Below are positions 45,940 to 57,400 of a DNA stretch of 64,000 nt, in pieces; the first letter of the stretch is position 1; every line of letters begins with the position of its first letter. This DNA comes from Anisakis pegreffii (lineage: Eukaryota; Nematoda; Chromadorea; Rhabditida; Anisakidae). The DNA lies in contig JAPYMA010000172.1 in NCBI GenBank assembly GCA_035041965.1, forward strand, positions 124,001-188,000, written 5' to 3'. The translations under genes were made by a program, and so were the position numbers. A model generated the notes under the pieces. The model searched no databases. It was not told where the DNA came from and was given only the letters and a program-made list of their open reading frames with translations.

Positions 45940-47261
45940 TTTTGACTGGTGCTGGCAGGCATGAGGTACGGCATCGACGAACGAAACGCTTCAAAGAGGA
46001 GATGTTTCCGATTGCTCTTCTTGCTTCATCACTGACGTTGTACAGCAAATCGTTCAACAGAACACCAGTTGCGTCTTTTGACGTTGCGGCTCTTTGTCTC
46101 AACGCATATCGGATTCTCACCACCTCACAGTCAGCCGGATCAGGAGGATGGTTGTGCGGGATTGATTCTTTGACCGTGTCCCCTATTATCGCCGCACCCT
46201 TACAACTGTCATGCCGTTTCACGCAAATCCATCGCCAACCATGGGCCGCCTTCTTCTGTCGATTATATATATAGCCATTAACAATGATTTTGTTACCAAT
46301 TAACTCTACATCTGAAACAAATAATCGTCTAATCAAACATCCATATGAGCATAAGAAACAAGTATCTAAGATAGAAGTGCATTCAACAGCATACTTTTCG
46401 ATATGCTTTACGTTCTTCCTGACAACATGCAATGGTAACAATTTACTCAAATTGCAGTATGCAACATGCCTGATACTTTTCAATTGAAATAACAAAACAA
46501 TTCAGATAAAAAACTTGCAGCTCATCAAACCAAAACGTACCGGTTGTGGGGAACTGACTCAAAATCTCACTGATTCTCGACGATTGCTCACCTCCCTCAG
46601 GAGAAAACTCATCTTTGGTGAACAACGAAAGAGCGGTTCGTTCAGGGCCTGTAAAAGCTTCAGTTTAAAATAAACACTGTGAATAACTTTTACCTCAAAC
46701 AAAAAGAATGGAATTCAAAAGTTGCAACTCAAGAAACAATAACTTACTGGTTGGCAGCAATTGAGTGCGTTGTCCTGAACACTCCATAATCTCACTACTT
46801 TTCGAGCACTGCCCATCTCGCTCAGACATCTCACTATCATCACTGTTTATTGAATCCACAACTCGTTCACAGCCTTTAAAAGCTTCAGTTCATAACAGAC
46901 ACTAAAGCTTGTATAATTTTTACATTAAACAGAAAGAATGAATTTGAAAAAAGTTAGCCATAAAACTATAACTGACCGATAGTTAGTACTTGACTCAATG
47001 TTCCTGGGCAAACCCTCTTCGCAGACTCACTACTTCCTGAACATTGGTCACTTCGCTCAGACAACTCATTAGTACCACTACTGCATAACGAATCCGCAAG
47101 TCGTTCTGAGCCTTGAAAGATTTCAATTCACAATAAACGTGGTACATAATACGTGCAGATGCACTTTTATCCGATAAAATCAAAGGAACAGAACAACGTA
47201 AAAAATCGTCAAATGAAAACTAACCATCCCTCGACAAATCACGTTTTGGTGGTCTCAACAT
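45473..47261 (-). CDS. FLYWCH zinc-finger protein B, one FLYWCH domain
   Basis: Six exons join in frame to 329 residues: 47225-47261 (MLRPPKRDLSRD), 46977-47111, 46748-46873, 46541-46648, 45939-46311 (FLYWCH) and 45473-45683 (tail). Exons 2-4 are diverged copies of one acidic, Ser-rich module beginning [G/S]-x-E-R and containing a Ser-Glu-rich stretch (ELSERSDQCS, EMSERDGQCS), each entering and leaving in phase 1. The FLYWCH domain has Trp163, Cys165, Cys172, His188 and His190 (HNHPPDP). The FLYWCH exon is exactly 373 nt, as in exon 40819-41191 of gene A, and both splice in phase 2 to a homologous tail (TIVKEERRI, then TQTRPRYD and KFVTDEEA). It is probably a DNA-binding nuclear protein by family. 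The start could lie further 5', because an acceptor-like TTGCAG ends at 47286. Confidence 0.75.
46541..47111 (-). repeat. tandem exon triplication inside FLYWCH gene B
   Basis: Exons 46977-47111, 46748-46873 and 46541-46648 each start GC after the acceptor, encode [T/C]xGAACGA (ER) near the start, and end with one extra base, so each is a self-contained phase 1-1 cassette. The flanking introns also share TTT(T/C)A(A/C)AG|GC acceptors and nearby AGCTTCAG/TTTCAATTC words, suggesting exon duplication rather than convergence. Confidence 0.6.
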
Positions 47262-47848
47262 TCCGCAACAAAAGCACAAAATCTCCTGCAATAACACTCG
47301 ATAAATTCCAACGTTAGAATTCCGTTTGTAATTGGGACACGTTGAATTTCAAGAAACCGCTTTCATTTTTTGAGTGATTATCAGTAATTAAGCAGTTCAG
47401 ATTGTTTGAATTCTAACTGTCGAGTGTTCAATCATTTTTGTCCAAGGAAGGCGATCAACCGTTCAGTTTAATGCCACCGTTTTACGTGGCCAAAAACATG
47501 ACTGATGTTTACACGATGCATTATATGCGATCAACGTATTGGGGTTTTGCGCATCATCATCCGAACGGTAATGCAAAAGATTAGATGAAAAGATTGGGAT
47601 AAATTTTACTCTAGAAAACATTCTGAGCAAATTAAAAGTTAATCCCGAATCAAAACGCTGAAGCCTGTTCAAAGCATAACATTAAACCAGCGTTAAACTG
47701 CATGGAATTACCTCACCAAGACTAATTTATCCAGACGAATAACTGCACGTAAGGCCAGGACCCTGTAAAACTTGGCCCGGAGAATCTATCTTCAGTATTT
47801 CTAAAGGGGGAAATCGCCCGTCTTTCCAAATTGAAAAGGATGATAATT

Positions 47849-47987
47849 GACTGATAATTGGCCCCGTAACAGGTGCCACCACGACAAGCAGCACCCAGTT
47901 AATCAGTAATCAGGTAAATTCACGTATTATCGTAAGCCAATGCGGTGCCACTTGTCGGGGTAGCACTGTCACGGAGCCAATTATCAT
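47849..47987. repeat. MITE-like unit with GATAATTGGC..CCAATTATC ends
   Basis: The left end GATAATTGGCCCCGT and right end ACGGAGCCAATTATC form an imperfect inverted repeat. Inside lie AGGTGCCACCACGACAAG and GGTGCCACTTGTCGGGG. The same GGTGCCAC/CGACAA vocabulary appears next door at 48030-48050 and in the repeat at 43441-43571, so this is a cluster of related short elements. Confidence 0.55.
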
Positions 47988-47990
47988 GAA

Positions 47991-48110
47991 AACGTTGTGA
48001 ATAACTGGTCTACGACAATTTGCTCCACGAAAAGGTGCCACTGCGACAATTTGTATGAGCCTCATCATTGAGTAGATAGGTGATTTTTGTCGGAGTTTAG
48101 ACTTGTCGTA
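47991..48110 (+). repeat. dispersed GC-rich repeat, copy 2
   Basis: This is the inverted partner of 43441-43571, with the same order of words (GGTCTACGACAATTTG, GGTGCCACTGCGACAAT, GCCTCATCATTGAGTAG, GTCGGAGTTTAGACTTGTCG). The two inverted copies bracket FLYWCH gene B and the duplicated block. Confidence 0.65.
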
Positions 48111-48118
48111 GATGTATT

Positions 48119-48388
48119 TGTCATTCACCCATAAATAACGGCAATACGGAAGGATCGACAATGTGCCACAGAGTGAAGCCATTGTTTGGTAATCTTTCCA
48201 GCATAGAAACTTCTCCGAAAATTTGTATTTTCATATTCAGTTCTAGTTTTTCTGGTTCCGGTGATTTTTTTAAGTGGATTCGTGTTAATTTTTCGTTTAA
48301 TTGAGTGAAAAGTTTCAAAATTTCAGTCTCAACTTCCTCCCCATAATTCGATGTGATTGATGCCTCTCGAATATAGTTCCCAATAATT
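48119..48388 (-). CDS. orphan ORF or exon, ~88 codons, unknown
   Basis: A minus-strand frame without a proper initial Met is open from about 48385 to a TGA at 48119-48121. It reads like real protein: Glu/Lys/Leu-rich, for example EVETEILKLFTQLNEKLTR and later GFTLWHIVDPSVLPLF. It lies head-to-head with the start of the SAC3/GANP gene (48423). The ATG at 48316 or a splice acceptor could begin it, and a GTGAAT donor overlaps its end. No family is recognised. It may be a terminal exon, a small gene, or a 5' exon of FLYWCH gene B. Confidence 0.35.
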
Positions 48389-48422
48389 CAACGATTACCA
48401 CACAACTCAAAAACGATTAAGA

Positions 48423-51400
48423 ATGGCTTTCAAAATACCCGACAGGTAAACTTCCTTATTGGTTGGATGTATTCAATCGAATATTTCATCCGATTAATTT
48501 GTATCACACTTTAAACGAGAAAGGGGAGATTTTTTCTCGATAGTTCTCCATCAGAAACGGAAAAATCCCCTTCTTCCAGTAGAAAACGATCTTCCTCCGC
48601 GACAAGAAATCGCGCTCGTTGCCAAGCCTCGTTCGTGTCGAACGTTAATTATGCGCTGATGACGTTTCCTTGATCGCTTTTACATTTTCATGTTTTACTA
48701 TGTATTTATTGTTGAGAAAATTACCCGTTCAGAATCGTCACTTAAACGCGATCAACTCTACGTTGAAGGTGCTTCCCATCAAATGCGGTAGTTTATGATT
48801 ATTGTCGGGCACTTTCTCTCGTCAATGTCATTCCCCGGCTTCATACCAAAAATATTTTCACTGACCATTCATTTCGCACACACCCTTCGCACTCTTTCCC
48901 TCTCGATGCTAATGCACAACTCTCGATGCTAATGCACAACAACGGGTTCATCGGATTATCGTGAGGAGACTCATTCATTTTCTTGGTTTTGGGATGAAAA
49001 CAGTCTAGATGCCGTAGCAATCTAGTTGACTTTTTGCTGGTTTCAGTTTGAAACTACGTGAGGCAGTAGGCGGCTCTGCAGACTCGCCATCGAAGCGGAT
49101 ATCGGATACTGGGGGAATGTTACGTCCACGTCCACTTCGTTCAGTGGCCATCCGACGACCAGCCACAACGCTAACACATCCACCTGCCACTCACATACCA
49201 CGAAGGAAACCTGCAAGTTTCAGAGATCTGGATAAACCAACAACCTCTACTTTACGGCGCTCTTCTGGTCTCGACAGTTCGTTTTGCTGCAAATTTGAAA
49301 TCATTTGCTTGGATTCATTATTTTGCATTATAATTGCAATTTACTTACGATTAGTGATGATCATCAGTTAATATTATGGTGAGCGTTACAATGGAAAGAA
49401 TATCTCGTCGTTGAATTCAGCTTTCATTTCTGCCCGAACCTAGCATCGGATTGCATCTTAGTTCAAAGCCAGTCAATACCTAGTATTGAGCGTGGAAATA
49501 AGATTGAGTAGAAGTACAGGATTAATGTTGAGTGTCATGGTTACGAAAGGATTTAGGTTCTAATCTTCTGCTGGAAAGACTGCCGATAAAACGGTAGTTT
49601 TCATGTTAGATAAAGCATTCGGGCCGCTCGAGTTTTGTTGAGTGAGGTTGTGTGTCGATGATGATTAATATTTTCGTGGTTTCAAATGTTCAATTTGAAG
49701 ATAAGCCGTCGGGTCCACGAAAATTGCTGTCAGGCATCCAGCATCGTGCTGCCCTACGCAATCAGCCATCATCTTCATCAGGAACAACCTCGTCGCCACT
49801 TCTGAGCCGACGTCAATCGGTGAATCGCGCAGCATTGGTGGCTCGTAAACGAAATTCTGGTGGTAGCACCTCAAGCACATCGCCATCTGCATCGAAAGCC
49901 TCCTCGACGGCTGCTACTGCTGCTGCGTCTACCGGTCGTGTGTCATCACCAAAAACTGAAATTTTAAAACGACTGAACACGTCCAGAGTTGGAACGCTAC
50001 GTAGTGGCGTTGATAATCGTTATCTTAACATAATGAAGGTAAATGTGAATAGTTTATGTTTCATTTTGTTTTATTTTCGTTGTCAGTACTTTTATAATTT
50101 GATAAAGGAAAAGAATTGGGAAGTCATGAATGAGGTTAATGAGGAAGTCATGATGGGTGATGGTTGCTTGTGACTTCTTTCAACTCGTTTAGAATGAATC
50201 GGATCTAGCAATGAATTGAATCGCTTTCCAATTGAACTACACAGTTCCTCATAGAGATTTTGTTTTTGTTGTGCAACGTCAAGTTGTGTTTCCATCTGTG
50301 CAATTGACAGCAGTAGCGGTTTAATGTGCTGAATTAAGTAATAACATCGTTATGTGAGTATCGTTTTCAAGAATTTGTTTTTGCAGAAAAAAATAAAAGG
50401 TAATTCGGAAAAATCGGAAAATGAAAAGCAATTGGTTGGCGGAGCAATGGCCAAAAAGACCTTATTGAATAGTGTGAATACAAGTGCTGTAACGAAAAGC
50501 ACCGTAGCATCAACATCGAAGGGTACACTATCGAAAGCAGAAGTCGGTAGGAAATCTCTTGGTTTCAGTGAAACGTTTTAATTAAATTTCGTCATAAGAT
50601 GTTTTAATTGATTACCATCTTCATTATTGTTAAAGTTTTTTATGTTGGAAACATCTAATGGGTTCCGAGCTAACGAATTTTTGACAAGTTCTCTCGAAAG
50701 TAATTCATCACAACATTGCTTGGAAAAATAATCAGAATTTATAATTTTTCGTTCAGCTCGTCAACTAAAGCGACTAATGGATCGCGTATGTGAAGATGAT
50801 TACGCGAAATATCAGGTGTTGGATGAACGTGATAAGATTATGTGCAGAGGACGTGTGAAGAGCGCTGATGTCGAAAATGCCATCGTTACACAGGTGGGAT
50901 CAATTGTTCATTAAATTTGTGAGAGCTTTAGATAATATCATTATTAGTTTTGTTAGTTGCATTGACCTTATTATATTGTTGTTAATATTATTATACGAAT
51001 AATTTCATTTTGTTAATCATTATCATTGTTGGTAATTTTGATTTCATGGTAGATATTATCGTTGATTTATGTGTTGAGTGCTTTGCCAGTGTTGTTGATT
51101 GTATTATTATTCAACTGAGACAAAATTAGTCTTTGATAAGTTGGTCAGAAAAGCATGTAGTAGTCGATTTCAGGGTACTTGTGCGGATATGTGCCCAGAG
51201 AAGGAACGTTATCAGCGAGTTGTACAGAAACGATTGAGTGTTTACGAATGTGATGAGAATGGTGTGATGTTGCCGGAACTGACGGTTAAAGATTACAGCC
51301 GAAGTGCTGCTGATCAGGTGGGTGCATTATTTTGTATGCACGTTTAACATTTAATACATCGAATAGGAGATTATATGGACCAAAGCAGATATCTCTTCAT

Positions 51401-54400
51401 TCTTATCCTGTTACTAAAACGATAGCGCGTTTTAAATGAATTCGATTGTGACTGTTGATGTCTTGAATATTATTCAAATGATTCTTTCATTTTAGGAGGA
51501 ACCTCTGAGCCACGAGCTGCGGCCGTCGGATGTACTTGAACGAACGATGAATTACTTACTTAGTAGGGTGAGTGATAAAGATTTTTCAACGAGAGAATTT
51601 CATTGATTTTGTTTTAAATTTTCAAAATTGTTTTTAGAATGATAATGAAATTCTATCACACAATAGTATGGTAGAATTTCATTATCATGTTAAGGTTTGT
51701 TTTATTGCTCATACCTGGAACTTATTATTCCGATTCGATAAATGTTGAATTTGCTTCTGAAGTTACTCATTTTTAAAATTAGATCAAAATTCAGCAGTCG
51801 CATATTGTGATAGAGAGATGTAAGTTTTGAAGAAAAGAATGATTGTTTAGGTGGCTGAAAATATTCCAACAAAAGACGAAGAACTTGCGCAGTGGTATGA
51901 TTTCCTGTGGAATCGGACGCGGGCCATCCGAAAGGTATATCACGCTTATCGTGTTCATTCGATTTATAAACTAAAATCGTCAGTGTTGTCGGTGCTATGT
52001 TGACTGTTATTCTTCTGTCATTATTGTTATTGTGATTTTTATTATCCATAATGCGATCGTATTCATTATTAACTGAATATGCTAAATAGATCATCAGTTT
52101 TAATGGGAATATCGATGCAAGTCGGACTCATTATGAATGAGAAGCGGATTTTTGCTGCCTTATTAATGAGTTGTTCATTTTGTAGGATCTAACTCAGCAA
52201 ATGTTAATCAACGACACGGCTGTGAAACTGATTGAACAATGCGTCCGTTTCCATATATTCGTATCGCATCGTCTTTGTGAACTCGGTCTGAATGAATTTG
52301 ACCAAAGAATGAATACGGGTACTTGAAAGTTTTTATTATTTCAGTCACTCTTATTGTTAGAAAAATTATTTCAATGTTTGATTTCTGATATTCAAAATGT
52401 AATGTTTATCTTTTTGTAAACTTTGAGAAGATTGCGAAAGTTTCATTTCGCTATTTTGAATTTCAGAAAACCTCACGAAAAGTCTTCAAAGTTTGCGGTA
52501 TTTGTACGGAGATTTGGCAAAGAGAGGTTCGCGGTGTCCATCTGAAGCTGAGTTCCGTGCATATGATGTCCTGCTGAATCTGAGTGATTCCAATATACTT
52601 CGGTATGTGTAGTTGATATTGGGATGAACTAGTTTAATGAGAACATCAGCTTGTTGTTGTATTTCATGCGTAAATTATTTTGTACAAGCAAGCATGCAAG
52701 ATTATATGGTTATATCTGACACTTGTGAGACAGTTGAACTGTGAGACAAACATCCGTCTCATTTCTGTGACAAAAGAATTTATGTTTTTGTTGAACGTTG
52801 TTAAGAAAGCTATTGTGCATCTATTTTGCTTCACATAACATTTAAAGATTTGTTCGATGCTTTCAGAGAGGTTTTGACTTATCGACGCGATATCCGAGAG
52901 TCACCAGAAGTTCGTTTAGCGCTTCGACTCTTTTCGTCATTTCAAAGTGGTAATTACGTTCGATTCTTCCGAATGTTGAAAGAGAAAGGGACATATCTAC
53001 AGGTTTGTGATCATTTTCTGCTCTTCATCTGTTCCATTATAGGTTACTGCGGGTAGTTGGTAAATTGAGCTGAAGGGTTGGTTAGTTTACGAATGAATTT
53101 GAATTGAGAGAGCGAGGCTCATAAGATGATTTATTTTGAATTACATTGGAATTGGTAGTGATAATGGCTGAGGATAATAGTAATGTTTATTCAGTGCTGC
53201 ATATGTCATCGTTATTTCGACAATGTTCGTACGAAGGCGTTGTATGTGCTGACGAGTTCATCGCATGAATCGCACAGACTGGGCAGTATGATTCTCAGAT
53301 CGACGACGACCAATCGGGTGGGATCACATTTCAATAATCTTTTTTTCAATTATTACAGTTAAATTTACCATAGCTTTACGCGAGATTTCAAATGAATGAT
53401 GTGAGCAAAATCGATATTATATTTGAAGAGTTAGTAAACTATATTGGTGAGATGTGTATTAGTAACGTTGTGCATTTGTTGTTTGATGGTAGTAAATTCA
53501 GTACCCGCTCGTGAAACTAGCAGAACTGTTGGGTTTCGACGATATCACACAAGCGAGTACCACACTCGGTCTGCACGGTGTTTATTTGGACGGTGATAAT
53601 AACGAACAAAATGTGATCCTTTCGAAAACCAACTTCTATTTTCCCGATGAACCGATTCCACCGAGAATACACGCGTGGATTGAGGCAAAACGCGGTACGG
53701 CTGCAGTTTCCGAGGTTTGATCTCTTCATATCTCTTGATTTATTTGATTTAGTTTGTTTTGGTGTGATGTCAGAATTCGTATCGCACGTAGAGTCGTTTT
53801 CTGCAATTGAATTTCTCAGTGATTAACCGAATTTATCATGAGTTAAAGCTAAAGCATCAGGTTGGATAGAATATGAACAAAGATAAGTTTATTTCGGATA
53901 ATTGAGTTTATTTTAACCACTGACAGTTAGTTTGAGTGTGAGTCTAGATGACAATCACAGTCAAAACCCAGTTATAAGATAAGGTGTGTCGTGGTCAGAT
54001 GAGATATAAAATTGTTAAATGAGTTTACTGCGTAGGCGAAATTCACTCACACTTTCTTGATTGTTACGTTGAATATCGAAATAAGCCGTTAATTTAATTG
54101 GCTGCTTTCGTGTCATTCTGTACTGGTACTTTAAAGTTCCGTTTTATTTTAGGTTCTGAGCGGAGGTGAACGCCTCAGTGTGGAACTGCCACGAGCAATA
54201 GTTTCATTTGATCAATCCGGTGCATATATCTATGATCCTGTGCTGAATGCATATCTTATGGATGCGCAAACTGAAGCAGTGTAAGTTTTTGTTTTGATTC
54301 GTCAACCTAAGAGTCAGATTCAATCCTAATTACTGTATGTAGCCAATCAACCCTTTGGCTTGTTCCAATCGTAACTGTTTAGCGATAGTGTAATTTGTGA

Positions 54401-57400
54401 GTTGTAGAATGTGGTTTGAAAGTGAGTGATCATATAAATGAATATGCAATGAACGAATCTTCTTAACTGTGAGGCAGTGTGTTGTATTAAGTTACTTGAA
54501 TTCAGTTTTGAGAATCTGTTTAATTGTGAACAATTTCAGCATAAAATCCGAAGCTGATGAGATGAGTGCTTCAGCAGCCATCAAATCGGCTTTTCCACCA
54601 GAAGATCGTCCGAGAATGGAGATTCCTAAACCTGTCAACGATTTGAAACCGTTTGTGAGTGCTTTTCGTGCTTGACATTTTGGAAAATGTTTTTTGCATT
54701 AGGATATGTTTGATGTTATTCTATTGCTTTCTGGTAGAAATTGTGTGTCTAATATGAAAGATAATTGGCATTTTGATATTAAAAAAATATTAATCTGTTT
54801 AGAGCGCACCGTCGTTCGAAATGCCGTCGGTGTTGAAAACGGAACCAAGATTGATGGTAGATAATCGTAAAATTGGATCAGAAAACGCATCTCTGTCACC
54901 ATTTTCGGGTAAAATCCCGCTAACGCTTCCCTCGGATACATTTTCGAGTGCAACGTTCAGGTGAGTTTTCTAAATTCAAGTGAATTTTCAGAAATTTTTC
55001 ATAGCGTCCCAATTAGATTCTGATTTTGCAGTAGACTAGAGATTAGAATTTCTAGACTAGAGATTTGAATTTCTTTCTTGTTTGCAGTATTTATTTACTG
55101 ATAATCTGATTGAGATCTAAATAGTTGATCTGTTTGGTGCTAACCTTAATGATGGCATTATAAGCCGAACTGTTGAGTGATCGATCAAAGAAATTATATA
55201 TTTTCAACCTACAAATAGATTGCATATCAATGGTAATCAGAAACATATTGTGTGAGCGTTTTTCTATTCAAAAGTTGATCTAATCATCAGTCATTGATAC
55301 TCACTACAACTATGTAAATTCCTTCGATTATCGCTAAGTATTCCTTTTTTTTTCGTCTTTTCGTCATCGCCTGTTCCAACGCAGTTGACAATACTTCGTA
55401 GATGACGAGACCATCGGTTTTCTTGAGTGATCTTATATGGACTTGTATTTATTTAGAGACAAGCTCAGAGTTACTGATCAGTAGCTTACTTTGTTTCAAT
55501 GTTTGTATTATTATTGTTAATTTTTATTCACAGTCAATATACGTTTAGGTTAAAATCAGATGCCCCGAAGTCGTCGTTTACATTCGCACCGTCAAAGTTT
55601 CAGTTTAAAATAGAACCACCTGCAACAACTTTTGCACAGAAATTCGTTCGTTTTTCAACCCACAATTCTTTTTTTTTGTTTTGCGCTATCTTCGGTATTT
55701 TATTTTTCGTTAACACAACTGAGATGAGAGTGATCATTATGGAAGAATTATTTTATTGAATGATTGCTTTCTTAGATGATGAGCAAGGCTGAGAAAAGCG
55801 AATCGTCCAACCAGCAAACCTCCGAGTACTTGGTCCAAAAAGCCGCCCGAGCTACGCTTCTAGAGACGGTTACAGAAGATACTTTTAATAGAGTTGTTGA
55901 TGAGTGTGTGAGGTGAGTTTCATTTTCATTTGATTGTATTTATAATACGATTGTTTGTAATTGTTCAAATAACAGGAATAATAGTGATTGTGACAAGGTG
56001 TTGATGAAAATAATAGTGAGGTAAAATTTGACGAAACTGTATAGAATCATCACAATGAGATGTGCATAGAATTTACATGGAATCAATAATTTAGGCCGCG
56101 TTGTCAAGAGGTACTGATGTCGTTGAAAATCTTGCATCGTCACAAACAAGCACAAAAAGCGAATGAGAATCGAAAGAAGATGATCCGCGATGTGATGGAC
56201 GAAATTTTGATGAGATTAACAGATGAGGTGATAATTGCCGTGGCGGACAAAGGTGCTCGTAAAGCAATGAGGTTCGTTCTCATTTCCTTTCTTTGTTGTC
56301 AGTTTTGTGCTCATGCAAATGGAAATTTAATTTAAGCCGTTTTCGCATAAAATTCTGCGGAATTTTTCTTTCAGACTTGCTCATCATGATCGTTTTTTGA
56401 ATGTGATAAGGGAGACTTCATCAAAAGTGAGTGAGAAAATTCTTGGAGAAGTTATCAATACGGAATTGAACGCGTTGTGTGCGTTGTCGATGAAGGAGAA
56501 TGTTTATGATGTGAAAAGTCGTTTGCATCAAATCGCACAAAATCTTGATAGGTTCGTTAACAAATTGTTGAGTTTTAGTACTTTTTTTCAGAAATTTTGA
56601 AGTTAGAAATTTGGGTCTTTGTTCATTTATGATAAATTTGTTATGAATCTGTATCAATTGTTGTAGAGTTATTGAAGTAACCGTAGGAAATTTGCGTTCG
56701 CCAAGTTGGAAGTATCTCAACATTTAGGGCTTTAAATGCAGGTATTGCATCGAATTACCTTAGTATGATAGCAAAACGCATCGTTCTCGTTGCTGATAGT
56801 ATTGCTGTTGTTGTTGGGATCCTGTTGAATGTTTTAGGCTGTGGCTTAAACAATTTTTCGATACGTGGCGAAATTCAGTGAAGATTAAACGTGAACGAGA
56901 GCGCAAGCAATATGAAATATTGGCTGCATTTCCTAGTGTGCCACCAGGTGAGTTATTTTGACTCTTTGTAACAGCTCACTTAACGACTGATAAAGTTCTG
57001 ATAAAGAAACACTTGAAAATGAGACAACTGCTGATTGTTGAAATGAAATAATATTCAAAAATTTACAAAATGGAAGTGGTGAATTATTAAAGAAGAAGAA
57101 AAAAAGAAAAATGGAAGGAGAAGGAAAAAAGAAAAATCCTCTTAGAAGTGTTCTGTAGCCATGTCGAAGTGTTTCTGTAGTATCATCCATTATATTTCAG
57201 CATATTCAATGTTGCGCATCAAGGGTCACAATTTACTTGAAAAACGTTCGATACCACAGGATTTCAGCTCAGTAAGTGACAATCTTCAATTGATATTCAC
57301 TTACGACTAGTTCTGATAAAGTAGTTCAGTTATTGTTTCATTACGTACTTTGCTGACATTTCTCTCTGCTTTTATTTATTCATCTGTTTGTTTTTCGGCA

